Source: Streptomyces griseocarneus (lineage in GTDB: Bacteria; Actinomycetota; Actinomycetes; Streptomycetales; Streptomycetaceae). From it: a stretch of DNA of 64,000 bases. Under the pieces are notes generated by a model, which was not told the DNA's origin, did not search any database, and worked only from the letters and a program-made list of their open reading frames with translations. The stretch spans positions 43,343 through 107,342 of the forward strand of contig NZ_BNBL01000019.1 of assembly GCF_014655595.1 (NCBI RefSeq). The letters run 5' to 3'. Made by a program: the position numbers and the translations under genes. This document shows, one piece after another, positions 16,861 to 26,076 of the stretch. Every line of letters starts with the position of its first letter. The first letter of the stretch is position 1.

Positions 16861-17883
16861 TCACGATTGCCGGAGGACCAGTCTGCCACCCTGCCTGCGG
16901 ACCGCGACGCGCCCGGGCAGGTTGATGGCCCCCTGACCGCGCCAGCCGGTGATCAGCCGGTCGACCTCCTCGAGGTGCCGGGCGAAGAGCGAACCGGCCG
17001 GGGAGCCCGCCTCGATGGCCGCGCGGCGCAGCACCCGGCGGCGGACGGCGGGCGGCAGGGCGAAGAGCTTGGCGACCTCCAGGTCGCCGGAGTCGTCCCG
17101 GACGGAGGGCTCCACGGCGGCGGCCCAGGAGTCGAGGGCGTCGGCGTCGTCACGGGAGAGCTGGGCGGTCCGGGCGAGCGCCTCGACGACGCCCTTGCCC
17201 AGCGCCTTCTCCAGGACGGGCAGGGCCTCGTGGCGGACCCGGGAGCGGGTGTACGCGGGGTCGGCGTTGTGCGGGTCGTCCCAGACGGGCAGGGACTGCA
17301 CCATGCAGGCCTTGCGGGCGGTCTGGCGGTCCAGGCCGAGGAAGGGCCGGCGGTAGCGGCCGCCGGCGCCGGAGGCGGTCGCCATGCCGGACAGCGAGCG
17401 GATGCCGGAGCCGCGGGCGAGCCCCAGCAGCACGGTCTCCGCCTGGTCGTCACGGGTGTGGCCGAGCAGGATCGCGGCGGCGCCGTGCCGGTCGGCGACG
17501 GAGTCCAGGGCGGCGTAGCGGGCGTCGCGGGCGGCGGCCTCGGGGCCGCCCTCACGGCCGACGTCGACGCGCACGGCCTCCACGGGGTCGAGGCCGAGAG
17601 CGGTGAGACGGCTGACGACCTCGGCGGCGCGCAGGTCGGAACCGGACTGGAGGCCGTGGTCCACGGTCACGCCGCCGGCCCGGATTCCGAGGCGGGGGGC
17701 CTCGAAGGCGAGGGCGGAGGCGAGGGCCATGGAGTCGGCGCCGCCGGAGCAGGCGGCGAGGACGAGCGGCGGCCGGTCGCCGGCCGCGCTGGGTACGGAG
17801 GCGGGCGGAGCGAGGGTGAGAACGTCGTGGAGAACGCGGCGGACCGCCAGGCGTATCGCCGCGACCGCGGGGTGTGGACCCAT
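16861..17883 (-). CDS. tilS: tRNA(Ile)-lysidine synthetase
   Basis: TilS attaches lysine to C34 of the CAU-anticodon isoleucine tRNA so that it reads AUA codons. The 340-residue protein has the PP-loop ACSGGADSMAL near residue 45 and GHTRDDQAETVLL further on, then the short actinobacterial C-terminal domain. The start at 17883 (MGPHPAVAAIRLAVRRVL) matches family starts; a longer in-frame ATG at 17973 would add 30 Gly/Ser/Arg-rich residues. It is the upstream partner of hpt. Confidence 0.92.
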   Translation of the reverse strand: MGPHPAVAAIRLAVRRVLHDVLTLAPPASVPSAAGDRPPLVLAACSGGADSMALASALAFEAPRLGIRAGGVTVDHGLQSGSDLRAAEVVSRLTALGLDPVEAVRVDVGREGGPEAAARDARYAALDSVADRHGAAAILLGHTRDDQAETVLLGLARGSGIRSLSGMATASGAGGRYRRPFLGLDRQTARKACMVQSLPVWDDPHNADPAYTRSRVRHEALPVLEKALGKGVVEALARTAQLSRDDADALDSWAAAVEPSVRDDSGDLEVAKLFALPPAVRRRVLRRAAIEAGSPAGSLFARHLEEVDRLITGWRGQGAINLPGRVAVRRQGGRLVLRQS

Positions 17884-18095
17884 GTCCGTGTGTCCAATCG
17901 TTCCATTCGAAAGGGGGGTGCCGGAGCCGGCTCCGGGGCCTTGCCGACTCCGAGTATCGACCGTCTCCGTCACGCTGTGTGCGTCGATGGTGACAGAGAC
18001 GAGCCTTTACCCGAGCATCGCACGCCCACCCTTGGCACACGGTCCCTCGGACGGGTGATAACGGGAGCGTTCATCCGGCACGGCGCGTGCCGACG

Positions 18096-19223
18096 TCACC
18101 CGTCGGTCCGGCCGTGCACCCGTGCGACCCAGTCCGCCGGTTTGGCGATCTCGGCCTTCGTGGGCAGCGTGTTCGGCGACGTCCAGACCCGGTTGAAGCC
18201 CTCCATGCCGACCTCGTCGACCACGGACCGCACGAAGCGTTCGCCATCACGGTACTGCCGCAGCTTGGCGTCCAGACCCAGCAGCTTGCGCAGCGCCGCG
18301 TCCAGCCGGCCCGCGCCGCTGGCGCGCCGCTTCTGGAACTTCTCCCGGATCTCGGCGACGCTCGGCACGACCTGCGGCCCGACGCCGTCCATCACGTAGT
18401 CGGCGTGGCCCTCCAGCAGCGACATCACGGCCGTCAGCCGGGTGAGGACCTCCCGCTGCGCGGGCGTCTGGACCAGCTCGACGATGCTGCGCCCCTCCTG
18501 CGGGGGCCGCCCGCCGGTCAGCGACTGCGCCGCCTCCCGCACGCGCTCGAGGAGGGTGGCGGGATCGACGTCCGTCTCCGCCAGGAAGGTCTGGATCTCC
18601 CCCTCGATGTGGTCCCGCAGCCAGGGCACGGCCGTGAACTGCGTCCGGTGGGTCTCCTCGTGCAGGCACACCCACAGCCGGAAGTCGTGCGGGTCGACGT
18701 CGAGCTCCCGCTCGACCTGCACGATGTTGGGGGCGACGAGCAGCAGCCGCCCGCCGCCCCCGGGGGATCCCGGCAGGTCGCGCGTCACCGGCGCGAACGT
18801 CTCGTACTGCCCCAGCACCCGGGACGCCAGGAACGACAGCAGCATCCCCAGCTCGACCCCGGTCACCTTGCCGCCGACCGCCCCCAGCACGGCACCGCCC
18901 GGCAGGCCCGCGCGGCGGCCCTGCATCTTCTCCAGCAGCGGCCCGAGCACCGCCCGGAACCCGGCGACGTTGGCCTTGACCCACCCCGCCCGGTCGACCA
19001 CGAGCACCGGCGTGTCCACCGCCGCCGCGCCCTCCCCGTCCCGGAGCCCCATGCGCGTGAACCCCCGCACGTGCCCCTCGGACGCCTCGGCGTGCCGCCG
19101 CAGTTCGGCGACCACCTCACGCGCCTCGTCCCGGCTCACCTCCGGCCCCGGACGTACGAGCCGGGTCGCGGTCGCGACCGCGAGCTTCCAGTCGACCATC
19201 TCCGTGCCACCGACGCTCGTCAT
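18096..19223 (-). CDS. Zinc-dependent metalloprotease family protein (DUF2342/TIGR03624)
   Basis: The 375-residue protein belongs to an actinobacterial family often labelled zinc-dependent metalloprotease or F420-associated hydrolase. The key motif is CLHEETHRTQF, a HExxH site, followed about 100 residues later by the HADYVMDGVG helix that supplies a third ligand. The start MTSVGGTEMVDW at 19223 fits the family, whose members open with DW and VATATRLVRPGPEVS. It sits between dacB and tilS on the same strand; the dacB-metalloprotease-tilS-hpt-ftsH order is widely conserved in actinobacteria. The physiological substrate is unknown. Confidence 0.88.
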   Translation of the reverse strand: MTSVGGTEMVDWKLAVATATRLVRPGPEVSRDEAREVVAELRRHAEASEGHVRGFTRMGLRDGEGAAAVDTPVLVVDRAGWVKANVAGFRAVLGPLLEKMQGRRAGLPGGAVLGAVGGKVTGVELGMLLSFLASRVLGQYETFAPVTRDLPGSPGGGGRLLLVAPNIVQVERELDVDPHDFRLWVCLHEETHRTQFTAVPWLRDHIEGEIQTFLAETDVDPATLLERVREAAQSLTGGRPPQEGRSIVELVQTPAQREVLTRLTAVMSLLEGHADYVMDGVGPQVVPSVAEIREKFQKRRASGAGRLDAALRKLLGLDAKLRQYRDGERFVRSVVDEVGMEGFNRVWTSPNTLPTKAEIAKPADWVARVHGRTDG

Positions 19224-19433
19224 GCCTTCACCGTACGTGCTGCGCACGGCTTCGAGTGAGGTCTTGCCCGGTCCCCAACGGGTTTGTGGGCAGTCGTTCC
19301 GCAGGGCGGAACGGGTGGGCACAAACCGGGCCACCGGCCCGCACCAGACGGCCGGTTCGGCACCGCCGGGCACCTTGCGGTGAGCTGAGCGCCGTTGCGG
19401 CGGAAAGAGATCCCGGGGCGGAGCGCAAGACAC

Positions 19434-20897
19434 TCACCCGGTGGAGGCCACCGCCGCCGCCAGCTTGTCCAGGGCCTGCTGCGCGGCATCGGCGTCCGTC
19501 GTGCCCGAGGCCATGAACGCGAAGGTCACCAGCCGCCCCGACGGCGTCACCGCCGTGCCGGCCAGGGTGTTCACGCCGGTCAGGGTGCCGGTCTTGGCGC
19601 GGACGGCGGCGCGTCCGGCGCTCTCGCGGGGGTAGCGGTCGCGCAGCGTGCCGCTGAAGCCCGCCACCGGCAGGCCCGTGAGCACGGGCCGCAGCCGTGG
19701 GGCGCGCGGATCCGCGGAACGGGCCAGCAGCCGTGCCAGGAAGGCGGCGGAGACCTGGTCGGCGCGGTCCAGGCCGCTGCCGTCGGCGATCCGTACGCCC
19801 TCCATCGGCAGCCCCAGGCCGGCCAGCCGGTCCGTGACGGCCCTGGCGGCGCCCTCGAAGCTCGCCGGCTGCCCGGACGCCAGGGCGGTCTGGCGCGCGA
19901 GCGCCTCGGCGATGTCGTTGTCGCTGTAGGTCAGCGCCCGCTCGACCAGGTCGGCCAGCGGCGCCGACGCGACGGCGGCGACGCGCGCCGCCTTGGCGTC
20001 GGCCCGGCCCTCCGCCACGTCGCCCTCGATCTCCACGCCCCGCTCGCGCAGCAGGTCCGCGAACTTCCGCGCCGCGTCCGCGGCCGGCTCGGCCGTGCGG
20101 TCGGCAGGTCCGCGGTTGGAGTCGTCGAGGCGGCCCTCGTCGACCATCAGCGCGCTGACGGGGGCGATGTTCACGTTGATGCCGATGGGGTGGCGTGCGG
20201 GGCCGGAGTAGCGCGAGGCGTCGTAGGCGAGCCGCGTGCGGGTGGTCCCGCGCGCCTTGAGCGAGCGGGCCGTCGCGTCCGCCAGGTCGGCGAGCGAGGC
20301 GAAGCGCGGCCCGCCGCCCTTGCCGGGCGGTGCCGCGGTGAGCGTGGGGTCGCCCCCGCCCACCAGCACGATGCCGTCCCCTCCGGCGACCACCGTCGTC
20401 TCGATGCGGTGGTCGGGCCCCAGCGCGGCGAGCGCGGCCGCCGCCGTGGCGAGCTTGACCGTGGAGGCCGGGGTGTACGCGGTGCGCTCACGGGACCCGT
20501 ACAGCTGCTCCCCCGTGGCGGCGTCGACGACGGACGCCGCGTGCTCGCTGCCCAGCGCGGAGTCGCCCAGCAGCGGCTCCAGCGTCCCGGCCAGGCTCTC
20601 GCGGGGCGTTGAGGCGCCCCGGGCGCGGAGCGCGCCGAGCACCGGAGGAGCCGTGATCGTCCCGGCGGAGCGCCCGGCGCCGCGCAGGGCGTCACTCCCG
20701 GGGCGTACCGCTGCGGCGGCCCGGACCCGTTCGGCCTTACGCTGGCCTCCGTCCCAGGGGCCGGCGGCCGCCACCGCACCGGTCGCGATCACGAATCCGG
20801 CCACGGCGGACGCCGCGGCGAACCCCACGGTCCGGCGCTGCGTCACGGGGGCCTCCCGCCACCGCCTGACCTGCCACCATCCGGCTCCAGGCTCCAC
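19434..20897 (-). CDS. dacB: D-alanyl-D-alanine carboxypeptidase/endopeptidase (PBP4, DacB)
   Basis: This low-molecular-weight penicillin-binding protein trims or cleaves peptidoglycan cross-links outside the membrane. The 487-residue protein has an N-terminal signal anchor (VGFAAASAVAGFVIATGAVA) and the three serine-peptidase motifs: STVK (in TPASTVKLATA), SDN (in YSDNDIAEAL) and KTG (in AKTGTLTGVNT). A large insertion between the first two is normal for the PBP4 class. The GTG start at 20897 is set by AAAGGGG seven bases before it. It diverges from ppa over 83 bases. Confidence 0.94.
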   Translation of the reverse strand: MEPGAGWWQVRRWREAPVTQRRTVGFAAASAVAGFVIATGAVAAAGPWDGGQRKAERVRAAAAVRPGSDALRGAGRSAGTITAPPVLGALRARGASTPRESLAGTLEPLLGDSALGSEHAASVVDAATGEQLYGSRERTAYTPASTVKLATAAAALAALGPDHRIETTVVAGGDGIVLVGGGDPTLTAAPPGKGGGPRFASLADLADATARSLKARGTTRTRLAYDASRYSGPARHPIGINVNIAPVSALMVDEGRLDDSNRGPADRTAEPAADAARKFADLLRERGVEIEGDVAEGRADAKAARVAAVASAPLADLVERALTYSDNDIAEALARQTALASGQPASFEGAARAVTDRLAGLGLPMEGVRIADGSGLDRADQVSAAFLARLLARSADPRAPRLRPVLTGLPVAGFSGTLRDRYPRESAGRAAVRAKTGTLTGVNTLAGTAVTPSGRLVTFAFMASGTTDADAAQQALDKLAAAVASTG

Positions 20898-20980
20898 GGA
20901 CCAGCCCCTTTCGCCACCACACACCTACGTGGGGGACACTTAATCACCAGACGTATGTGTTGATCATGAAGGAGCCACCC

Positions 20981-21478
20981 GTGGAGTTCGACGTCACCAT
21001 CGAGATCCCGAAGGGTTCGCGGAACAAGTACGAGGTGGACCACGAGACCGGTCGCATCCGTCTGGACCGCCGACTCTTCACCTCGACCTCCTACCCGGCC
21101 GACTACGGCTTCGTCGAGAACACCCTCGGCGAGGACGGCGACCCGCTGGACGCGATGGTCATTCTGGACGAGCCGACCTTCCCCGGCTGCCTCATCAAGT
21201 GCCGCGCCATCGGCATGTTCCGCATGACGGACGAGGCCGGCGGCGACGACAAGCTGCTGTGCGTCCCGGCGAACGACCCCCGCGTCGAGCACCTCCGCGA
21301 CATCCACCACGTGTCGGAGTTCGACCGCCTGGAGATCCAGCACTTCTTCGAGGTCTACAAGGACCTCGAGCCGGGCAAGTCCGTCGAGGGCGCCGACTGG
21401 GTCGGCCGCGCCGAGGCCGAGGCCGAGATCGAGGCCTCGTACAAGCGCCTCGAGGCCGCCGGCGGCTCGCACCACTGA
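20981..21478 (+). CDS. ppa: Inorganic pyrophosphatase
   Basis: Soluble family I pyrophosphatase hydrolysing PPi and pulling biosynthetic reactions forward. The 165-residue protein has EIPKGSRNKYEVDHETG, the signature DYGFVENTLGEDGDPLDAM with its metal-binding aspartates, and DWVGRAEAEAEI near the end. The GTG start at 20981 follows AAGGAG by seven bases; an upstream ATG at 20957 lacks support. A single gene, divergent from dacB. Confidence 0.97.
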   Translation: MEFDVTIEIPKGSRNKYEVDHETGRIRLDRRLFTSTSYPADYGFVENTLGEDGDPLDAMVILDEPTFPGCLIKCRAIGMFRMTDEAGGDDKLLCVPANDPRVEHLRDIHHVSEFDRLEIQHFFEVYKDLEPGKSVEGADWVGRAEAEAEIEASYKRLEAAGGSHH

Positions 21479-21491
21479 GCCTGAGGCACCC

Positions 21492-21541
21492 GGACGCGCG
21501 GCTTCGTACGGCCATTCGCACGTACTAGAAGCCGCGCGTCC
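21492..21541. terminator. Large hairpin between convergent ppa and exporter genes
   Basis: GGACGCGCGGCTTC (21492-21505) pairs with GAAGCCGCGCGTCC (21528-21541), and GTACG/CGTAC extends the stem across a two-base bulge. The 3' arm lies inside the end of the minus-strand exporter gene, so one structure can stop both transcripts. Confidence 0.7.
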
Positions 21542-23225
21542 GCTTCGCCGCCCTGCGCCCGGCACCCTCGCCGGGCACCTTGAGGAACAACCGGGCCATC
21601 TCGGAGCCGAGATTCACCCCGATGGCGATCGCCAGCGCCAGGGCCGCCGCCTTGGTGAGGCTGGAGATGCCGGTGTTGAGCTCGTTCTTCGCGAAGTTCA
21701 GCAGCGCGAAGTACACCGCGCTACCGGGCAGCAGCGGCCCGATCGCCGCCGTGATGTACGGCAGCGCCGACGCGTGCCGGTAGCGCGCCAGCAGCTGCCC
21801 GAAGAGGCCCACGAGCCCGGCCGCCACGGCCGTGGCGGGCACCGGGTCGGCCCGCATGGTGTCGGCCATCGCCGCGTAGATCACCCAGGCGACCCCGCCG
21901 TTGAGCGTGGTGACCCACACGGTGTGACGTTCCTGCTGAAGCAGCACCGCGAAGGCGAACGCCAGCAGCATCGCCGCGACGATCTGGATGACCGGCCGCT
22001 CCTTGTGCTGCAGCGCCGCCTCGGGATTGAGCGTGCCGCCGCCGATGTGCACGCCCCCGTAGAGCACCACGAGCACGCCGCAGACGATGCCCACGATGAG
22101 GTAGCCGACCTCCAGCAACCGGGCGGCCGCGGTGATGTAGAAGCCGGTCAGGCCGTCCTGTACGCCCGCGACCAGCGCCCGCCCGGGAATCAGGGCGAAG
22201 AGACCGCCGGTGATCACGGCGGAGGCCTGGATGTCCGGGCGGCTGGCGCTCAGCGCCACGCCCATCGCCGCCGGCGGCAGCGCGGCGGCCACGAACTGGT
22301 AGAACTCCGGCAGCCCGCGTCCCGCCGCCAGCCACGCCAGCCGGTCGCCGAGCATCGCCCCGACCGCCGCCGCGAGGAACACCACCGGCCCGCCGCCCAC
22401 CAGCATGCTCGCCGCGCCCGCCAGCAGCCCGGAGGCCAGCGTCAGCGCCCAGCCGGGGTAGGGGTGGCGGTTGCGGCGCATCTCGGCCAGCCGGCCGTAC
22501 GCCTCCTCCAGGGTCAGGCCCTGCGAGGTGATGTCGTGGATGAGGCGGTAGACGGCGTTGAGCCGGGTGTAGTCGGTGCCGCGCCGGCGGACGGTGCGGT
22601 GGGCGGTGACCGGGTCGTCGACGAGCGAGGCCTGGTAGCTGACGGTCAGCAGGGTGAAGGTGACGGTGGGCTCGCAGCGCCCGAGCCCGTAGGCGTGCGC
22701 GACGCCGAGCATCGCCGTCTCCACGTCCTCGGCCCCCTCGCCGCCGGCGAGCAGCAGCTCGCCGATGCGCAGCGTCAGGTCGAGCACGCGCGGCACGGCC
22801 GGGCCCGCTTCCTCCTCCTGGCGCGGCGGGCGGTCGGGCACCGGCCGCTCGGCGAGCGGCATCCGCAGCATGGTGCGCATGCGGTCCTGCCAGGGCGCCT
22901 CCTCCTTGATGAGGCTGACCTTGGGTATGCCGTGGGGCGGGGTGAAGGCGGGGTAGGAGGTGGCCGGGCCGGCTCCGGGGCGGGTGAAGGCCGACCCCTC
23001 GCGCTCGGTCCCGGGCTCCGGCGCGACGCCCTGGGGCAGCGCGAACTCCGACGTGGGGTGCTCGTCCTCGGGCTGGGGCGGCAGCGGCACGCCCAGCGGC
23101 GGGGTGAAGGCGCTGTGCGCCTCGTCGGACTGCGGCTTGCGGTCCTCGGCTTGGTCACCCGCCGGATCGTCCGTCGGACCTCCCCGGCCCGAACCGCCGC
23201 CACCCCGCTGCCGATCCGCCACCAC
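21525..23225 (-). CDS. Threonine/serine exporter family membrane protein (ThrE-type)
   Basis: The 566-residue protein has a long disordered, Pro/Gly-rich N terminus (about 1-140), then the soluble ThrE_1/DUF1212 domain (VLDLTLRIGELLLAGGEGAEDVETAM and FTLLTVSYQASLV) and about ten TM helices split between the ThrE_1 and ThrE_2 parts. Family members export threonine or serine by proton antiport. The first GTG of a GTG-GTG pair at 23225 is taken as start because GAGGAGCGC sits directly before it. The N-terminal extension contains several FTPP(L/H)G-like repeats; its role is unknown. Confidence 0.85.
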   Translation of the reverse strand: MVADRQRGGGGSGRGGPTDDPAGDQAEDRKPQSDEAHSAFTPPLGVPLPPQPEDEHPTSEFALPQGVAPEPGTEREGSAFTRPGAGPATSYPAFTPPHGIPKVSLIKEEAPWQDRMRTMLRMPLAERPVPDRPPRQEEEAGPAVPRVLDLTLRIGELLLAGGEGAEDVETAMLGVAHAYGLGRCEPTVTFTLLTVSYQASLVDDPVTAHRTVRRRGTDYTRLNAVYRLIHDITSQGLTLEEAYGRLAEMRRNRHPYPGWALTLASGLLAGAASMLVGGGPVVFLAAAVGAMLGDRLAWLAAGRGLPEFYQFVAAALPPAAMGVALSASRPDIQASAVITGGLFALIPGRALVAGVQDGLTGFYITAAARLLEVGYLIVGIVCGVLVVLYGGVHIGGGTLNPEAALQHKERPVIQIVAAMLLAFAFAVLLQQERHTVWVTTLNGGVAWVIYAAMADTMRADPVPATAVAAGLVGLFGQLLARYRHASALPYITAAIGPLLPGSAVYFALLNFAKNELNTGISSLTKAAALALAIAIGVNLGSEMARLFLKVPGEGAGRRAAKRTRGF

Positions 23226-23377
23226 GCGCTCCTCGTCAGGCCCTCGTGCACCCTCCTGCTCAGTGCCACCATGCCTGATGGGCCGTACGGGCGCGCATCG
23301 GGGGCCCGGATATACGGAACGGCAGCCTCAGCGGCGGGTGCCGCGGAGACTGCCGTGGAGTTCCGAGGGGGGCGTGC
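23226..23377. promoter_or_regulatory. Promoter region of the ThrE-type exporter
   Basis: This 152-base minus-strand leader separates the DedA gene stop from the exporter start and presumably holds its promoter. No specific box stands out. Confidence 0.3.
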
Positions 23378-24385
23378 TCAGCGCCGGGCGTGGCGACCGC
23401 GCGGGGCGGGCGGCTGCTGGTCGCCGGGGCCGTAGCCACCGCCGTTGCCGCCGTAGCCGCCGCCATTGCCGTAGCCGCCACCGTTTCCGTAGCCGCCGTC
23501 GTTGCCGCCGTAACCGCCGTCGTTGCCGTAGCCGCCGTCGTTGTTACCGCCGTAGCCACCGCCGTGGTCGCCGCCGCCGTTGCCGTAGTAGCCGCCACCG
23601 TTGCCGCCGTAGCCACCGCCGTCGTAGCCACCGTCGTTACCGCCGTAGCCACCGCCGCCATAGCCACCCTCGCCATAGCCGCCGCCGTAACCACCCTCGC
23701 CGTAGCCGCCGCCGACGGGCGCCGGGGGCGGGGTCGGCGCCTGGAGGGCGGCCTTCTTGGCCTTGGAGCGGGCGCGCAGGAACTCGATCGCGATCGGCAC
23801 CACCGAGATCAGCACGATCGCGACGAGCATCATCTCGATGTTCTTGTGAACGAACTCGATCTTGCCCAGCGACGCACCCAGCAGCGTCACGCCGACGCCC
23901 CACAGGATGCCGCCGATGATGTTGAAGATGAGGAACGATCGGTAGTTCATCCGGCTCACACCGGCGATGATCGGCGTGAACGTGCGGATCACCGGCACGA
24001 AGCGGGCCAGGACCAGCGACTTCGGGCCGTACTTCTCGAAGAACTCGTGGGCCTTCTCGACGTTCTCCTGCTTGAAGAGCCGGGAATCCGGCCGCTTGAA
24101 GAGGGAAGGACCGACCTTGCGGCCGAAGAGGTAGCCGGCCTGGTCGCCGAGGATCGCCGCGACCGCCACCAGCGTGCACACCAGCCACAGGGGCTTGTCG
24201 ATCTGGTTGGTGGTGACCAGCAGACCGGTGGTGAACAGCAGTGAGTCGCCGGGGAGGAAGAAGCCGATCAGGAGGCCGGACTCCGCGAAGACGATGGCCA
24301 GGACGCCGATCAGACCGAATTGCTCGATCAGATAGTTCGCGTCCAGCCACTGCGGGCCGAGCGCGAGTGTGGTCATGGGAGTCAC
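23378..24385 (-). CDS. DedA family membrane protein with Gly/Tyr/Asn-rich tail
   Basis: The first roughly 215 residues form a DedA/SNARE-associated (PF09335) membrane protein, with FAESGLLIGFFLPGDSLLF, the GDQAGYLFGRKVG segment, FGRF-like VLARFVPVIRTFTPIIAGVS and several TM helices. DedA proteins act in lipid flipping and membrane homeostasis. The last 110 residues are a low-complexity tail of GGY, GGN, YGGN and GYGNGG repeats ending RGRHARR. The GTG at 24385 is chosen because AGGAG precedes it by ten bases; an ATG nine bases downstream is an alternative. Such a long prion-like tail is unusual for DedA proteins. Confidence 0.88.
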   Translation of the reverse strand: MTPMTTLALGPQWLDANYLIEQFGLIGVLAIVFAESGLLIGFFLPGDSLLFTTGLLVTTNQIDKPLWLVCTLVAVAAILGDQAGYLFGRKVGPSLFKRPDSRLFKQENVEKAHEFFEKYGPKSLVLARFVPVIRTFTPIIAGVSRMNYRSFLIFNIIGGILWGVGVTLLGASLGKIEFVHKNIEMMLVAIVLISVVPIAIEFLRARSKAKKAALQAPTPPPAPVGGGYGEGGYGGGYGEGGYGGGGYGGNDGGYDGGGYGGNGGGYYGNGGGDHGGGYGGNNDGGYGNDGGYGGNDGGYGNGGGYGNGGGYGGNGGGYGPGDQQPPAPRGRHARR

Positions 24386-24580
24386 GGGTGACAGGCTCCT
24401 GAGTGGAGGGCACAGGCTCGTGCGAGGCCCGGGCACAGGCGGGGAGTGTGGTGTGCGGCCCAAAGTTATCAACGTCGACGGGCCCGTCTCGGTTCCACCC
24501 GATCGGCGCAACCCCACGCCCCCAGGGTGCGTCACGGACAACGAACGGCAAAACTGCACAGACATACGGAGGTGGACTCG

Positions 24581-24949
24581 ATGGGCATCGACGAGTACGG
24601 CGGCGGTCAGCACGAGAAGTCCGATGTGTTGGTCGTCACGACCAACGACGTGCCCGGCTACCGGGTCGAGCGGGTCATCGGCGAGGTCTTCGGCCTCACC
24701 GTCCGCTCCCGCCACGTCGGCAGCCAGATCGGCGCCGGCCTGAAGTCCCTCATCGGCGGCGAGCTCAAGGGCCTGACCAAGACCCTCGTCCAGACCCGCA
24801 ACCAGGCCATGGAGCGCCTGGTCGAGCAGGCCCGCGCACGCGGCGCCAACGCCGTGCTCATGTTCCGCTTCGACGTCACCGAGGCCGCTGACGTCGGCAC
24901 GGAGGTCTGTGCGTACGGCACGGCCGTGGTGATCGTCCCGCAGGCCTGA
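24581..24949 (+). CDS. YbjQ family (DUF74, heavy-metal-binding domain) protein
   Basis: A 122-residue protein of the YbjQ/UPF0145 family, with DVPGYRVERVIGEVFGL, GGELKGLTKTLVQTRNQAMERL and GANAVLMFRFDVTE. Known structures are pentameric beta barrels and no activity is established; the heavy-metal label is historical. GGAGG lies six to eight bases before the ATG at 24581. It is divergent from the DedA gene. Confidence 0.9.
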   Translation: MGIDEYGGGQHEKSDVLVVTTNDVPGYRVERVIGEVFGLTVRSRHVGSQIGAGLKSLIGGELKGLTKTLVQTRNQAMERLVEQARARGANAVLMFRFDVTEAADVGTEVCAYGTAVVIVPQA

Positions 24950-24955
24950 CGCCCG

Positions 24956-24976
24956 GGCGTCAGGCGTCAGGCGTCA
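24956..24976. repeat. Three tandem GGCGTCA heptamers
   Basis: Three exact copies of GGCGTCA run through the end of the minus-strand GlxA-type regulator gene, the last one supplying its stop codon. Probably a small slippage product. Confidence 0.8.
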
Positions 24977-25981
24977 GGCAATGTCGCGCGTGGCCCGGAA
25001 CGTCCTCCGGTACGCCTGAGGGGACACCCCGATCGCGGCGTGCAGGTGCTGCCGCAGCGACGCGCCCGTACCGAAGCCCGCGCGGTGGGCCACCAGGTCC
25101 ACCGGCCAGTCGGTGGTCTCCAGCAGATGCCGCGCGCGCTCGACGCGCTGCCGCAGCAGCCACTGCCCCGGGCTGTCGCCCGTCTCGGCGCGGAAGCGCC
25201 GGGTGAACGTCCGCACGCTCACCCGCGCGTGCGCGGCCAGATCCGCCAGCGTCAGGGGCTCCCCCAGCCGCTCCAGCGCCCAGGCCCGGGTGGGCGCCGT
25301 GCCGCTGGTGCCCGGCTCGGGCACCGGCTGCCGCACGTACTGCGCCTGCCCGCCGTCGCGCCACGGCGGCACGACGCACACGCGCGCCACGGCGTTGGCG
25401 ATCTCGCTGCCGTGGTCGCGCCGCACGATGTGCAGGCACAGGTCCACCCCGGCGGCCACGCCGGCCGAGGTCAGCACGTCGCCGTCGTCGACGAACAGCA
25501 CGCCGGGATCGACCCGCACGGTGGTGAACATCCGCCGCAGCTGCTCCGCCTCCTCCCAGTGCGTGGTGGCGGGCCGCCGGTCGAGCAGCCCGGCCGCGGC
25601 CAGGACGTACGAGCCGGTGCAGATCCCCACCATGCGCGTCCCGGGCCGCACGGCGGCCAGGGCGTCCCGCAGCGCGCCCGGCAGCCGCCCGGTCTCCTGG
25701 ATCCCGCCCAGCGCGTGCGAGGGCGGGATGACCACGGTGTCGACCTCGGCCAGCACGGAGGCGTCGTGGCCGACCACGAGCTCGTAGTCCGCGTTCGTGC
25801 GCACGGGACGGCCGTCGATGCTGCAGGTCGTCACGGAATAGAGCGGCTCTCCGGCCGCCGTGCGGGCGGCACCGAAGATCCGGGCGGGGATGGCGAGCTC
25901 GAAGGGGACGACACCGTCCAGGGCGAGCACCCCGACGCGATGCATGGCCGGGTTCATGGCCTGATTCATGACCTGACTCAT
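24974..25981 (-). CDS. GlxA-type transcriptional regulator (DJ-1/PfpI plus AraC HTH)
   Basis: The 335-residue protein has an N-terminal DJ-1/PfpI-like domain (HRVGVLALDGVVPFELAI, then GICTGSYVLAAAGLL around the nucleophile-elbow cysteine) and a C-terminal AraC helix-turn-helix pair (LADLAAHARVSVRTFTRRFR and LVAHRAGFGTGASLRQHL). Such regulators sense small molecules or stress and activate a neighbouring gene. It diverges from the oxidoreductase gene 95 bases away, its most likely target. The start is uncertain: the ATG at 25981 begins a run MSQVMNQAMNPAMHRVG, and the ATG at 25945 begins at the conserved fold. Confidence 0.87.
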   Translation of the reverse strand: MSQVMNQAMNPAMHRVGVLALDGVVPFELAIPARIFGAARTAAGEPLYSVTTCSIDGRPVRTNADYELVVGHDASVLAEVDTVVIPPSHALGGIQETGRLPGALRDALAAVRPGTRMVGICTGSYVLAAAGLLDRRPATTHWEEAEQLRRMFTTVRVDPGVLFVDDGDVLTSAGVAAGVDLCLHIVRRDHGSEIANAVARVCVVPPWRDGGQAQYVRQPVPEPGTSGTAPTRAWALERLGEPLTLADLAAHARVSVRTFTRRFRAETGDSPGQWLLRQRVERARHLLETTDWPVDLVAHRAGFGTGASLRQHLHAAIGVSPQAYRRTFRATRDIA

Positions 25982-26076
25982 GGCCCGATTCTTTCAGACG
26001 TTGGCCATCGGGCCACTACTGGACGGCGACGGACGCGGCGAATCTTGGGCCACACCCCATACCGAAGGAACACGAC

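Noticed and set aside
13956..16925. A 989-codon open frame on the plus strand across ftsH and hpt
   Set aside because: It is the complement of conserved genes; composition is Val/Gly/Arg/Leu-rich with no domain.
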